A stretch of 64,000 bases of DNA from Algoriphagus ornithinivorans (lineage in GTDB: Bacteria; Bacteroidota; Bacteroidia; Cytophagales; Cyclobacteriaceae), in NCBI RefSeq assembly GCF_900115305.1, contig NZ_FOVW01000006.1, positions 124,001 to 188,000 on the forward strand. The letters run 5' to 3'. The notes beneath the pieces are model-generated. The model saw nothing but the letters and a program-made list of their open reading frames with translations, was not told the DNA's origin and made no database searches. Positions 9,001 to 17,563 of this stretch are shown here, in pieces (the stretch's first letter is position 1; each line of letters starts with the position of its first letter). The position numbers and the translations under genes are program-made.

Positions 9001-9302
9001 CCTCCAGCAGCATCCATGATAAAGATGTCAAAATTCCCATACCGGTCAGATGCAAAAGCAATCTTGCTTCCATCCTTGCTCCAGACTGGTTGATAGTCAT
9101 GAGCTTCGTGAAAGGTGATTTGCTTAGCTTCTCCACCTTGAGAAGACACAGTATACAAATCGCCCTTGTAGGTGAACACAATGGTGCTTCCATCGGGAGA
9201 AATTGCCGGGTATCTCATCCAAGAGGGATTCTCTTGGGCATTGATTCCTGAACTGATCAGAGTGAATAATGTAAGAGTTAGAATACTATATAAATATCTC
9301 AT
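6078..9302 (-). CDS. Tricorn-like S41 family peptidase with beta-propeller domains
   Basis: This 1074-residue exported protein has a signal peptide (1-22, ending SGINAQ). Two propeller regions follow, with many blades of the form PDGKxIxF or SKDGSKIAFASDR. After a charged linker rich in K and E (about 570-600) come a tricorn core helix region, a PDZ domain (near ISGGPLDKAEFSVKQGMII) and the S41 peptidase domain with DTRFNGGGDLVADLA, YSDGHCFACGYTD (the SDG serine matches the tricorn nucleophile) and GLPNGVRWGAVP. It should degrade peptides in the periplasm. The stop codon overlaps the terminator with the neighbouring regulator gene. The assignment to the tricorn-like branch is confident; the substrates are not known. 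Confidence 0.93.
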   Translation of the reverse strand: MRYLYSILTLTLFTLISSGINAQENPSWMRYPAISPDGSTIVFTYKGDLYTVSSQGGEAKQITFHEAHDYQPVWSKDGSKIAFASDRYGNFDIFIMDAAGGPATRLTYHSNDEQPFDFSADGKFVLFGATRMDIASHRQYPTGSQPELYKVPVTGGRVDQVWTIPAEYVKTSKDGSKIVYHDKKGGENEWRKHHESGIARDLWIYDASSNSHQMLTTFYGEDRNPVFSPDEKELYYLSEQNGSFNVYSMALDNPSQTTALTSLTNFPVRFLSISNNGLMSFGYDGELYTLKKGENPKKVAVSLKTQAISNPDNFISINGGVSEMSISPDGKEIAFVARGEVFVTSVDGSLTKRITNTPEQERFVEFAPDGKSIVYASERDGKWQIFQSTKARAEEPFFFASTLLNEKLLLEVNDDAYLPKLSPDGKKLAYVEGRRTLKVVDLSSKVAVTLMTPEQLFHMRDGDQYFVWSPDSNYLLATYRPTMVNSEVVLLDITGKQPMKKITQSGYSDDRATWVNEGKQMLWMSNRDGLRSYATSGRSEEDVYMLFFDKAAWDKFNLSKEEFDLMKEIEKSKKKDDSKEEKKDEKKEIAPLKFDWDGLEERKAKLTIHSSMLGDAVLSKDGEKLFYLASFEKGQNLWSTNLRTKETKQELALNAGYGRLMWDKDQKNLYLLSDGSISKINTESMKKEGIKISGEMSYDKDAELAHLFDHVWLRTKGIFYTPDMHGVDWEKAKVDYQKYLPHIGNNYEFAEMLSEMIGELNVSHAGARYNRSIPMADQTAALGIFWDYKHQGNGLKITEVISGGPLDKAEFSVKQGMIIQKIDGEVISTEVDFAKLLNRKVDKFTLLELTDATGGNVQQITVKPISLGEENRLLYKRWVKKNQEEVTKLSDGKLGYVHIPGMSDGPYRNVYEDMMGKYHDTEAVIVDTRFNGGGDLVADLAMFFTGEKFLTYATADKVVGYEPTARWTKPTLAMFNEANYSDGHCFACGYTDLNIGKTVGMPTPGTCSFAGWEGLPNGVRWGAVPISAKNKAGEWLENNETKPQFEVKNMPGKIDQGIDQQLEKAIEELLKEVK

Positions 9303-9441
9303 AGCTTTTAATTTCGATTGTGAAAGTAATGAAAATTAAAAAACTTAGCTTCAAAACTTCACCGTTGGTGTCTTTTAAAGGAAGAATGGACGCATCCAGC
9401 AATCCTTTTATACTTTTCTTCCATCCTTCGATGGACAAGGC

Positions 9442-9449
9442 TATATTTG
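9442..9449 (+). promoter_or_regulatory. -7 promoter element of tyrS
   Basis: TATATTTG fully matches TAnnTTTG, 23 bases before the ATG of tyrS. No TTG is found at the right distance. A small hairpin CCATC-CTTC-GATGG (9421-9434) precedes it. Confidence 0.55.
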
Positions 9450-9471
9450 CGGCTTAAATTTTAATAATTCC

Positions 9472-10764
9472 ATGAATCCATTTATAGAAGAATTGCGCTG
9501 GAGAGGAATGCTCCAAGATATGACACCCGAAATCGAAGAACACTTAAATAAAGGTACAGCTTCGGCATATCTGGGTTTTGATCCGACAGCAGACTCTCTT
9601 CATATTGGCCATTTGGTAGGAGTAATGACGCTTTTACATTTCCAGAGAGCCGGTCACAAGCCTTTTGCTTTGGTAGGCGGGGCAACTGGAATGATTGGAG
9701 ATCCATCTTTTAAATCAGCAGAAAGAAACCTTTTGGACAAACAGACATTAGATCATAATGTATCCTGCATCCAAAATCAATTGTCTAAGTTTTTGGATTT
9801 CAAAACCAATGCTGACAACAAAGCTGAGTTAGTCAACAACTATGATTGGATGTCTCAGTTTTCCTTTTTGGATTTTATCAGAGATGTAGGAAAGCACATT
9901 ACAGTAAACTACATGATGTCCAAGGACTCCGTTAAAAGAAGACTTGAAGATGGAAATGGGCTTTCTTTTACAGAGTTCTCATACCAGCTGATTCAAGGTT
10001 ACGATTTTTACCACCTCTGGAAAAATAAAAACTGTACTGTTCAGCTTGGAGGTTCAGATCAATGGGGAAATATAGTAACAGGTACTGAACTCATCCGAAG
10101 AATGGGTGGCGGCAGTGCATTTGCTTTAACGGTTCCTTTGATTACTAAAGCTGATGGAAGCAAATTCGGGAAAACTGAAGGCGGTTCCGTTTGGCTTGAT
10201 CCGGAAAAAACCTCTCCTTATGCGTTTTACCAGTTTTGGTTGAATGTGTCGGATGAAGATGCATCTAAATATATCCGAATATTTACCACTTTAGACAGAG
10301 AGACCATTGAGGCATTGGAAGCTGAGCATGCTCAGGCACCTCATTTAAGAAGCTTGCAGAAAGAGATAGCCAAGCAAGTTACCATCATGGTCCATAGCCA
10401 GGAAGATTATGAGATGGCTGTAAAAGCATCTGAAATCCTATTCGGTAAATCTTCTACAGAAGACTTGGCAGCTTTGGATGAGCGAACCTTTTTACAAGTA
10501 TTTGATGGAGTGCCTCAAGTAAAAATTGAGAAATCTGAATACTCAGCACTTACTTCTATTTTAGATTTATTTGGTGAAATTTCTCAGGGAGTGATTTTCG
10601 GTTCCAAAGGAGAAGCGAGAAAAATGATTCAGGGAGGTGGCTTGAGTATCAATAAAGAAAAGGTTGCTGATCCTAACGCATCCATAAATTTTGAATTGCT
10701 ACAAGGAAAGTATTTACTAGTGCAAAAAGGAAAGAAAAATTACTTCATCGTAGAGATTGTTTAA
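9472..10764 (+). CDS. tyrS: Tyrosine-tRNA ligase
   Basis: TyrRS charges tRNA-Tyr with tyrosine in two ATP-dependent steps. The class I signatures are visible: HIGH at 44-47 in SLHIGHLVG and KFGKT at 231-235 as the KMSKS-type loop. The tyrosine pocket [10 protein letters not shown] (191-200) identifies tyrosine specificity. A C-terminal S4 RNA-binding domain follows ([20 protein letters not shown]). The 430-residue length is normal for the bacterial type. It is monocistronic, with an own promoter element and a terminator. Confidence 0.97.
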   Translation: MNPFIEELRWRGMLQDMTPEIEEHLNKGTASAYLGFDPTADSLHIGHLVGVMTLLHFQRAGHKPFALVGGATGMIGDPSFKSAERNLLDKQTLDHNVSCIQNQLSKFLDFKTNADNKAELVNNYDWMSQFSFLDFIRDVGKHITVNYMMSKDSVKRRLEDGNGLSFTEFSYQLIQGYDFYHLWKNKNCTVQLGGSDQWGNIVTGTELIRRMGGGSAFALTVPLITKADGSKFGKTEGGSVWLDPEKTSPYAFYQFWLNVSDEDASKYIRIFTTLDRETIEALEAEHAQAPHLRSLQKEIAKQVTIMVHSQEDYEMAVKASEILFGKSSTEDLAALDERTFLQVFDGVPQVKIEKSEYSALTSILDLFGEISQGVIFGSKGEARKMIQGGGLSINKEKVADPNASINFELLQGKYLLVQKGKKNYFIVEIV

Positions 10765-10782
10765 TCCTATGAGGATCAAGCA

Positions 10783-10817
10783 AAAAGCCTTAAATTCTAA
10801 AATTTAGGGCTTTTTTT
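10783..10817 (+). terminator. Intrinsic terminator after tyrS
   Basis: Stem AAAGCCTTAAATT pairs with AATTTAGGGCTTT around a four-base loop, followed by a T run. Confidence 0.85.
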
Positions 10818-10874
10818 ATGTCTTTCCACTGAAAATTGACTCAGGGTTAATTCCGGTTTTTGACTAAGGTTTAA

Positions 10875-10882
10875 TATCTTTG
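10875..10882 (+). promoter_or_regulatory. -7 promoter element of the TetR-family gene
   Basis: TATCTTTG fully matches TAnnTTTG. It covers the TTG at 10880 that would start a longer frame, so the ATG at 10913 is the real start. Confidence 0.55.
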
Positions 10883-10912
10883 ATATGTTTTTTAAACAGA
10901 CGATCAAAAGGT

Positions 10913-11614
10913 ATGGCAGGCGAAAAAAATAAGGAAAAGCTAATTCTGGATTCCGCAATAGCACTCTTCACCAGCAAGGGATTTCAAGCAACCCGAATGG
11001 AGGATGTGGCAAAAAAAGCAGGGATTAGTAAAGGGCTGAGTTACTTTTATTTCAAAAATAAGGAAGACCTTTTTATGGCATTGACCAAAAAGGCATTCGA
11101 CCAATTAAAAGACGAATTCCGCGATGAATGGTCCAATCGAAGCCGGGGGAAATCAGGCTTAGCTATGCTTTCTGATTTGATAATCAGGATATCAAATTTT
11201 GCGAAAACCAATCAGATCCTTTATGATTCTGTGATCAACTTTTTGGATCTGATGAAAAAATATAACTCAGAAAAAGAGCGGGAATCTATCAATGCCTTGA
11301 TCTTAGAAAGCGTTCACTTCCAAAAACTATTAGAAATTCACCATGAACCAGCAAAGCTGGGAATCCTAATGGTCAGTCATGGGATCAAGGATGGAAGTAT
11401 CAGGCCGGAATTACAACCCGAAATCACTTTCTATACCATCTGGAGCATGATGATTGGATTTGAGAAAATGCGAGGACCGATTGAATATGAAGCCAAGGAA
11501 GTTAAAATTAATCCTGAAAACTGGGAGCCTGGCTTCATCAAACTAATGCAGGAGATGCTCAAAGGAACCATTCAGGCGAGTAAGCCAACTACTGTTCAGA
11601 CAAGTTTATTCTAA
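10913..11614 (+). CDS. TetR/AcrR-family transcriptional regulator
   Basis: The first 60 residues hold the TetR DNA-binding domain: ILDSAIALFTSKGFQATRM followed by DVAKKAGISKGLSYFYFKNK. The rest is an all-helical ligand-binding domain without clear relatives. The start is ATG at 10913 (233 residues), since the longer TTG frame overlaps a promoter element. TetR repressors usually act on neighbouring genes, but the next gene, an oligopeptide transporter, is convergent and separated by a terminator, so the target is probably elsewhere or is the regulator itself. Confidence 0.9.
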   Translation: MAGEKNKEKLILDSAIALFTSKGFQATRMEDVAKKAGISKGLSYFYFKNKEDLFMALTKKAFDQLKDEFRDEWSNRSRGKSGLAMLSDLIIRISNFAKTNQILYDSVINFLDLMKKYNSEKERESINALILESVHFQKLLEIHHEPAKLGILMVSHGIKDGSIRPELQPEITFYTIWSMMIGFEKMRGPIEYEAKEVKINPENWEPGFIKLMQEMLKGTIQASKPTTVQTSLF

Positions 11615-11644
11615 AAAAAAAGCCGGCTTATGCCGGCTCTTTCA
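11612..11644. terminator. Bidirectional terminator between tetR-type and transporter genes
   Basis: Stem AGCCGGC (11621-11627) pairs with GCCGGCT (11632-11638), with an A run on the left and T residues on the right, so it works in both directions. Confidence 0.8.
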
Positions 11645-11645
11645 T

Positions 11646-13202
11646 TTAATGGACATTGCCCATCATTCGTTTTATAATTGGTTTCAGTAGGAAGAGCAAT
11701 AATGCTGAACCAATAACGGTGTAAACGATCAACATATATTGGTCTGGCATCTGAGCCAAAGCCTCTTCAGTTCCCCCACTCGCTTCACCTGCTATCAGGC
11801 CGGCAAACAAGTTTCCAAGAGAAACAGATAAGAACCAAATACCCATCATTTGTCCTGCATAGCCTTTTGGAGCCAGCTTGGTAACCAAACTCAATCCTAC
11901 AGGTGACAAACTTAACTCACCAAATGTGTGAAGCATATAAGTCATGATCAACCAGGTAGGAGCTGCCAAATCTCCGGAAGCAGCAATTTTAGCTGCGAAA
12001 TACATCACAAAGAAGCCCAAACCTAAAAGAAGGAGACCAAATGTAAATTTCAATGGAGAGCTAGGCTCCAAATTTTTGCGACCCAACCATACCCACATTC
12101 CTCCAAAAATCGGAGCAAATATGATGATAAACATGGAGTTGATAGATTGGAAATAACCGGTTGGAATTTCAAAGCCTAAAACTGATCGGTCTGTAAATCT
12201 TTCCGCAAATAAGTTGAGCGTAGAACCTGCCTGCTCAAAACCTGACCAGAACATAGCAGAGAACAAAAACAAAATGGCGATTACTCCAACCTTATTTTTA
12301 TCCCCTTTATCCAATCCACCAAAAAGGATTACATAACCTAGATATCCAAAAGCAACCAATGCGATGATGGTTCCTGATGCTCCAGCGATAGCAGATACAT
12401 CAATAGGAATTAGTCCAGTAAACAAAACAGCCACAAAAACTGCTAAAGCTAATCCAATCCAGGTTACCAAAGAGCGCAGCTTTTTCTGCTGAACTTTTTC
12501 AGTCTCTTCAGCCACTACAGGAGCCTCGCCATATCCCTCCAAGGAAGCACCAGTAATTTTATACTGAATTAAGCCAAAAACCATCCCTAATCCAGCCAAA
12601 CCAAATCCTAAGTGCCAATCATATTCAGCAAGCGTACTACAAGCAATAGGTGCGATAAGAGCACCCAAGTTGATTCCCATGTAGAAAATAGAGAAACCCG
12701 CATCTCTCTTTGAGCTTCCAGCAGGGTATAATTGACCTACAATAGATGAGATGTTAGGCTTTAATAAACCTGTTCCAAGTACAATTAATATAAGCCCTAG
12801 AAAAAATGAATTGGTATCTAAGGCAGAAAGCTCTGTTTTTCCTTCATAAGCACCAGAACCAAAAATCCCGGGCAAAGCCATCATAAAGTGACCCATGGCG
12901 ATAATAATACCACCGTACCAAACAGATTTTTTCAAACCAAAAAGACGGTCTGCTAACCAACCTCCCGGTAAAGCCAATAAATAAACACCCATGGTGTAGA
13001 GTCCATAAATAGCACCGGAGGTTTTATCATCAAAACCAAGACCTCCATCAGCAATAGCGGTGGTCATAAAAAGAATGAGCAATGCTCTCATTCCGTAGTA
13101 ACTGAAGCGCTCCCACATTTCTGTGAAAAACAAGGTCATCAGACCCTTCGGGTGGCCAAAAATAGTTGGCCCTTCAAATTCAGGATTGTTTGGAGTTTCC
13201 AA
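11646..13202 (-). CDS. POT/PTR2-family proton-coupled oligopeptide transporter
   Basis: This 518-residue inner-membrane protein imports di- and tripeptides together with protons. The family motif ExxERF is seen at 28-33 (EMWERF), followed by SYYGMRALLILF. A second signature lies at AGFSIFYMGINLGALIAPI. About 12-14 hydrophobic segments are spread over the chain with a charged loop near 220-240. The gene is preceded on its own strand by a possible promoter at 13264-13234 and ends in a shared terminator. Together with the exported tricorn-like and S9 peptidases it suggests a peptide-feeding lifestyle (inference). Confidence 0.93.
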   Translation of the reverse strand: METPNNPEFEGPTIFGHPKGLMTLFFTEMWERFSYYGMRALLILFMTTAIADGGLGFDDKTSGAIYGLYTMGVYLLALPGGWLADRLFGLKKSVWYGGIIIAMGHFMMALPGIFGSGAYEGKTELSALDTNSFFLGLILIVLGTGLLKPNISSIVGQLYPAGSSKRDAGFSIFYMGINLGALIAPIACSTLAEYDWHLGFGLAGLGMVFGLIQYKITGASLEGYGEAPVVAEETEKVQQKKLRSLVTWIGLALAVFVAVLFTGLIPIDVSAIAGASGTIIALVAFGYLGYVILFGGLDKGDKNKVGVIAILFLFSAMFWSGFEQAGSTLNLFAERFTDRSVLGFEIPTGYFQSINSMFIIIFAPIFGGMWVWLGRKNLEPSSPLKFTFGLLLLGLGFFVMYFAAKIAASGDLAAPTWLIMTYMLHTFGELSLSPVGLSLVTKLAPKGYAGQMMGIWFLSVSLGNLFAGLIAGEASGGTEEALAQMPDQYMLIVYTVIGSALLLFLLKPIIKRMMGNVH

Positions 13203-13233
13203 TTAAGTCAGTGATTTAGGTTGATAAATTTTA

Positions 13234-13264
13234 CAATGATAAAAGAATTTGGCAGGTTCTTCAA
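13234..13264 (-). promoter_or_regulatory. Possible promoter of the oligopeptide transporter gene
   Basis: On the minus strand TTG (13264-13262) is followed after 20 bases by TATCATTG (13241-13234), one mismatch from TAnnTTTG. Confidence 0.4.
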
Positions 13265-13420
13265 AATGGAATGATTTAAATACACGCAATTTTCATTTTA
13301 AAATATGTAAATCTGGGGGATTTGTGAGCAGTTCAATATATGAAAATTCAAGACTGCCAAATAATTATCTGTTTTTTCTTCGTAATCGATTGAAAAGCGA
13401 AATTTTAAAGATTTTTCATT

Positions 13421-13448
13421 TTGAATTAAGACCTTTTTCCTAATTTTG
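13421..13448 (+). promoter_or_regulatory. Bacteroidota-type promoter of pckA
   Basis: TTG (13421-13423), a 17-base spacer and TAATTTTG (13441-13448), a full match to TAnnTTTG, 35 bases before the start codon. Confidence 0.7.
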
Positions 13449-13483
13449 GGAAGACAATTTTCAGTTTGTAAACCCAAAATTTT

Positions 13484-15085
13484 ATGCAGGATTTAGCTCT
13501 GGACACCCAGACCTCTCCTTTGAATTTTCTCGACTTGCAGACAAGCGGAAAAGTTCACTTTAATCTTCCACAAGCCGAATTGGTGGAACAGGCATTGGCT
13601 CGAAAGGAAGGATATCTCACCTCTACTGGAGCGTTGATGGCAGACACCGGTAAATTCACCGGTAGATCTCCTAAGGATCGTTACGTTGTCAAAGATGCTC
13701 AAACAGAAGATGCTGTTTGGTGGGGAGACATCAACATTCCATTCGATGAAGAAAAATTTGATCGATTACTGGAGAAAATGAAAGCTTTCCTTTCTGACAA
13801 AGATCTTTTTGTTAGGGATGCTTTTGCCGGAGCTGATCCTCAGCATAGATTGAATATTCGAGTTATCAATACTTGGGCATGGCATAACCTCTTTTGCCAC
13901 AACATGTTCTTGAGACCTACTCAAGAGGAGTTGGAAGACTTTGAGCATGACTTTACCATTATCTGCGCTCCGGGATTCCAGGCAGACCCTGAAACGGACG
14001 GTACTAAAAATCCAAACTTTGCCATATTAAATATGTCGAAGCGGATGATATTGATTGGAGGAACAGGATATGCCGGCGAAATGAAGAAAGGCATCTTCTC
14101 TGTTTTGAATTTTATCCTTCCTCACGAAAAGAACGTGCTTTCCATGCACTGTTCAGCCAATGTTGGTAAGAAAGGTGACACAGCTATTTTCTTCGGCCTT
14201 TCAGGTACAGGCAAAACTACCTTATCTGCTGACCCAAAAAGAGGATTGATTGGTGACGATGAGCACGGATGGACAGAAAATGGCGTGTTCAATTTCGAGG
14301 GTGGCTGTTATGCAAAAGTCATTGACCTAAGCAGAGAAAAAGAGCCTGAAATCTGGGATGCAATTCGGTTTGGTTCAATCGTGGAAAACACCAGATTTAA
14401 CCCTGGAACTCGAATCGTGAATTACGCAGATAAAAGTGTAACTGAAAATACTAGGACAGCCTACCCTATTCATTATATACCAAACGCTTTAGAACCTTCC
14501 ACAGCGGGTATCCCAAAAAACATCTTCTTCCTGACAGCAGATGCCTTTGGAGTTATACCACCGATTTCCAAGTTGAATAAGAGCCAAGCTATGTATCACT
14601 TTATTTCTGGCTATACTGCTAAAGTAGCAGGTACAGAAATGGGAGTCACAGAGCCTAAATTGACGTTTTCCGCATGTTTTGGTGCAGCATTTCTTCCATT
14701 ACACCCAACAGCATATGCTTCTCTATTTGGAGAGAAAATGGAAAAGTATGAGACCAATGTTTGGCTGATCAACACAGGTTGGACTGGCGGACCTTATGGT
14801 GTCGGTTCTAGAATGAAGTTAGCTTACACTAGAGCCATGATCACCGCGGCTTTGGAAGGTAGCTTAGAGTCTGTTGATTTCAAACCTCATGCAGTTTTCG
14901 GTTTTGAGGTTCCTCAATCTTGTCCAAATGTTCCTAGCGAGGTATTAAACCCAAGAAGCACCTGGAACAATCCTGCAGATTATGATAAGCAAGCATCAGA
15001 CTTGGCAAAATCATTTGTTCAAAACTTCAAGCAGTTTGAATCTTACGCCTCAGAGGATATTCTAGCTGGAGCACCAAAATTTTAA
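13484..15085 (+). CDS. pckA: Phosphoenolpyruvate carboxykinase (ATP)
   Basis: PckA converts oxaloacetate and ATP into phosphoenolpyruvate, CO2 and ADP, the first step of gluconeogenesis. The kinase loop GLSGTGKTT lies at 238-246, preceded by GGTGYAGEMKKG (192-203) with metal and substrate ligands. GRSPKDRYVV (60-69) binds substrate and GDDEHGW follows the P-loop. The 533-residue length is standard for the ATP-dependent class. It has its own promoter and terminator and so is monocistronic. In a peptide-consuming organism it would feed amino acid carbon to sugars (inference). Confidence 0.97.
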   Translation: MQDLALDTQTSPLNFLDLQTSGKVHFNLPQAELVEQALARKEGYLTSTGALMADTGKFTGRSPKDRYVVKDAQTEDAVWWGDINIPFDEEKFDRLLEKMKAFLSDKDLFVRDAFAGADPQHRLNIRVINTWAWHNLFCHNMFLRPTQEELEDFEHDFTIICAPGFQADPETDGTKNPNFAILNMSKRMILIGGTGYAGEMKKGIFSVLNFILPHEKNVLSMHCSANVGKKGDTAIFFGLSGTGKTTLSADPKRGLIGDDEHGWTENGVFNFEGGCYAKVIDLSREKEPEIWDAIRFGSIVENTRFNPGTRIVNYADKSVTENTRTAYPIHYIPNALEPSTAGIPKNIFFLTADAFGVIPPISKLNKSQAMYHFISGYTAKVAGTEMGVTEPKLTFSACFGAAFLPLHPTAYASLFGEKMEKYETNVWLINTGWTGGPYGVGSRMKLAYTRAMITAALEGSLESVDFKPHAVFGFEVPQSCPNVPSEVLNPRSTWNNPADYDKQASDLAKSFVQNFKQFESYASEDILAGAPKF

Positions 15086-15107
15086 TCAATATAAACCCTC
15101 TATAACC

Positions 15108-15140
15108 AAAGCCCATACATCATTGTATGGGCTTTTTTTC
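15108..15140 (+). terminator. Intrinsic terminator after pckA
   Basis: Stem AAAGCCCATACA (15108-15119) pairs with TGTATGGGCTTT (15124-15135), followed by T residues. Confidence 0.88.
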
Positions 15141-15243
15141 TTGATTACCATCCAAAATTTAATTATCCCAATAAATAATTGACTGATTATTCTAGGGAAA
15201 GACTATTTTTACCCCTCGAAAAATTCAGATCAAAAAACACAAC

Positions 15244-15681
15244 ATGAAGACAGCTGAAATTATCACTGAAAAGGGAACAATGAAGGTGGAGTTTTATGAG
15301 AAAGATGCTCCCAACACAGTAAATAACTTCGTTGAATTATCGCAAAAAGGATTCTATGATGGACTTACTTTTCATAGAGTGATTCCAAACTTTGTGATTC
15401 AAGGAGGATGTCCAATCGGAAATGGTGCCGGTGGACCAGGCTATAAAATCAATTGCGAATTAGACGGAGGTAACCAATACCATGATAGAGGTGTACTTTC
15501 AATGGCACATGCTGGAAGAAATACAGGAGGTTCCCAGTTTTTCATTTGCCATAGCAGAGATAATACAGCTCACTTAGACAGAAACCATACTTGCTTTGGA
15601 AAAGTAGTAGAAGGACTTGAAGTCATAGATGCTATCCGAGCTGGAGATAAGATTGAAAAAATAGTGATCAGCGAAGCATAA
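15244..15681 (+). CDS. Cyclophilin-type peptidyl-prolyl cis-trans isomerase
   Basis: The 145-residue protein is a bare cyclophilin domain without signal peptide, so a cytoplasmic folding helper. Core motifs are [29 protein letters not shown] and [15 protein letters not shown]. The catalytic arginine is in FHRVI. The residue at the usual tryptophan position near the cyclosporin site is histidine (AHLDRNH), typical of bacterial forms. The first copy of the repeat element starts six bases after the stop codon. Confidence 0.94.
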   Translation: MKTAEIITEKGTMKVEFYEKDAPNTVNNFVELSQKGFYDGLTFHRVIPNFVIQGGCPIGNGAGGPGYKINCELDGGNQYHDRGVLSMAHAGRNTGGSQFFICHSRDNTAHLDRNHTCFGKVVEGLEVIDAIRAGDKIEKIVISEA

Positions 15682-15687
15682 ATTCAT

Positions 15688-16166
15688 GAGGCTGTCTCAA
15701 AAGTAAAATATGTCACATTGAGCGTCCCGACAATTGTACGGGATCGAAATGTGATTAAAAACAATAGAAATAGCCTTCGACTACGCTAACAATGACAAAT
15801 TAAATTCCGAAATAAGTGAAATTTCGGAATTTAATTCCTTTTAATGAAAAGTAAGCTTTAGCTAACTTAAAACCCTACTGCTTCTACTAAGCATTTTCTT
15901 TTTTCTCTTCGTTCTTTTGCCTTGAAGCAAAAGAACCAAAAATTCAAGACGCAGCAAAGCTCCAACCGCACTAGGCCGGACGCTGGCCCGCTGCTGCGCC
16001 AGCCCACCGCGCCCTCACTATAAAGTTTTTTCTAAAAGGATATGGTTTCAATTGCTAAAGGACAACAGACGAGTCCATTATGGATGAACCTGTCATATAA
16101 TTTTTTGTATGTTCGAAGAATATTTAAGGCTCAGGCTGACACTAGAGCTATCAATGAGACAGCCTC
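15688..16166. repeat. Repeat element copy A (inverted relative to B and C)
   Basis: This 479-bp noncoding element is bounded by GAGGCTGTCTCA (15688-15699) and its exact reverse complement TGAGACAGCCTC (16155-16166). Weaker matching continues inward: TGTCAnnnTGAGC occurs on both inner flanks. Inside are a palindrome around TTCCGAAAT (about 15803-15836), the hairpin CTTTTGC-CTTGAA-GCAAAAG (near 15917) and a GC-rich core (about 15955-16015). The reverse complement matches copies at 33646 and 53289 almost along the whole length. No transposase is inside; a 62-codon frame here has no relatives. It could be a miniature inverted-repeat transposable element. Confidence 0.85.
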
Positions 16167-16226
16167 TTATTTTTTAACAATTCTTGGAATAGTTCTTGAA
16201 CAAGGGGAAGTTCAAAGAACTGATCT

Positions 16227-16826
16227 ATGAAATACACTTATTTATTATTCCTGATATTTTTTGGTTCCATCAATTCTCTTCAAGCCCAGCATTATGGGAA
16301 TTCGTTGGGTATACGCCTCGGAAATAATGATTTGGGAAGAACAGTAGGACTTTCTTTTCAACAAAGAATCAGTAAAAGAAATACCATAGAGGCTATTCTT
16401 CAGTCGGACTTTTCAAGAAACACAACGGCCCATATTTTATATGAAATTCATAGACCTATCATCTCCAAACGATTGAATTACTATTATGGAGGTGGCTTAG
16501 CTTTCGGAAGCGAAGAGAGCTTTATGAAAGATGCAGTGAACAAAGAGATAGTACATACCTATGGCAATTCAACAGTCGGTGTAGACTTTATCTTGGGTTT
16601 TGAAATGACCTTTTTGAATACAGTTTTCTCTTTTGATTATAAGCCCAATATCAATGTGGCAGGAAGAGAGGAGTTTTTCAGAGGACAAGCGGGGATATCA
16701 GCGAGAATGGTCTTAGTTAAAAGTAAGGACCAGAAAAAGCGTCAGAGACAAAGACAAAGAGCGAAAAATCAGCAAAATACCAGTTCATTTGGAGAAAAAA
16801 TAAATTCTATTTTCAAGAAGAATTAA
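16227..16826 (+). CDS. Exported protein, probable outer-membrane beta-barrel-like
   Basis: The 199-residue protein has a signal peptide (1-20, ending SLQAQ). The mature part has alternating strands with aromatic ends, such as YGNSLGIRLGNN, RTVGLSFQQRI, RLNYYYGGGLAFG and VFSFDYKPNINVAG, which fits a small outer-membrane beta barrel of the kind common in Bacteroidota. The C terminus is a basic tail rich in K, Q and R (KKRQRQRQRAK), unusual for a barrel and possibly a separate extension. No function can be given. Its start codon lies 60 bases after repeat copy A, which may carry or disrupt its promoter. Confidence 0.65.
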   Translation: MKYTYLLFLIFFGSINSLQAQHYGNSLGIRLGNNDLGRTVGLSFQQRISKRNTIEAILQSDFSRNTTAHILYEIHRPIISKRLNYYYGGGLAFGSEESFMKDAVNKEIVHTYGNSTVGVDFILGFEMTFLNTVFSFDYKPNINVAGREEFFRGQAGISARMVLVKSKDQKKRQRQRQRAKNQQNTSSFGEKINSIFKKN

Positions 16827-16827
16827 C

Positions 16828-17529
16828 TCAGGAATTCAGAGTTTCCCAGTACATTTTTTCATGTAGATCTGACCTCTTTACAATCTGCTTATACCATTTA
16901 AGCCTTAAAGCATGTTTTTCATCTTCTGATAAATGGAAGCCCTCGATTGTTAAATCCTTGATTTGCTTAGTCAATTCATAAAGAAAAATCGAAGCGGAGA
17001 CTGAAATATTAAAACTCTCTGTAAATCCCAACATAGGAATATGAACCAAGCCATCTGCTTGCTGTTTCACTTCTTCACTTACGCCTTCATGCTCATTGCC
17101 AAAAACTAATGCGATTTTCTGATTAGCAGGCAAATCATAGACAGAAATGGATCCGGGATTGGGGCTGGTGGCCAATATTTGATAACCATTTTTCTTGAGA
17201 GCAGAGAAACAGTCCTTGACTGCATTTCCTTCATTGGAAAAATATTTATGAATATCTACCCAATCAGATGCACCACGGGTGACATAAGGATTGACTTTGT
17301 ATTGATTGGTTTTTTCAATGATATGAACATCCTGAATACCGAAGCAATCGCAAGTTCTTAATACCGCACTGGCATTATGAGGCTTGTAAATATCCTCTAA
17401 AACGACTGTGAAAAATCGGGTTCTTTGAGCTAATACAGTTTCCATTACCTTCTTTTTATGATCTGTAATGTACTGTCCCAGATAGGATAACAGCCCCAAT
17501 TCCTTCTTGTAAAGCTCTTTTTCTTCCAT
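16828..17529 (-). CDS. TrmH/SpoU-family RNA 2'-O-methyltransferase
   Basis: SpoU enzymes methylate the ribose 2'-OH of tRNA or rRNA with S-adenosylmethionine and contain a trefoil knot. Motif 1 is NASAVLRTCDCFG, motif 2 is LVFGNEHEGVSEE and motif 3 is IPMLGFTESFNISVSAS. The family members with this architecture (tRNA Gm18 methylase TrmH) have the extra C-terminal helices also present here. The start is taken as ATG at 17529 (233 residues) since the two upstream codons begin with TTG. The gene follows parC on the minus strand behind a terminator. The exact RNA site is an inference. Confidence 0.88.
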   Translation of the reverse strand: MEEKELYKKELGLLSYLGQYITDHKKKVMETVLAQRTRFFTVVLEDIYKPHNASAVLRTCDCFGIQDVHIIEKTNQYKVNPYVTRGASDWVDIHKYFSNEGNAVKDCFSALKKNGYQILATSPNPGSISVYDLPANQKIALVFGNEHEGVSEEVKQQADGLVHIPMLGFTESFNISVSASIFLYELTKQIKDLTIEGFHLSEDEKHALRLKWYKQIVKRSDLHEKMYWETLNS

Positions 17530-17536
17530 TTTCAAA

Positions 17537-17563
17537 TAAAAAGGGACTGTTTAAAACAGTCCC
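17537..17563 (-). terminator. Intrinsic terminator overlapping the parC stop codon
   Basis: GGGACTG (17543-17549) pairs with CAGTCCC (17557-17563). On the minus strand the left arm is part of the last parC codons and the T run follows before the ATG of the methylase. Confidence 0.8.

Noticed and set aside
10880..10912. TTG start giving a longer TetR-family protein
   Set aside because: The TTG is part of a TATCTTTG promoter element; ATG at 10913 leads directly into the DNA-binding domain.
16042..16230. 62-codon frame overlapping the right part of repeat copy A
   Set aside because: Most of it lies in a noncoding repeat, and the other copies do not keep the frame.
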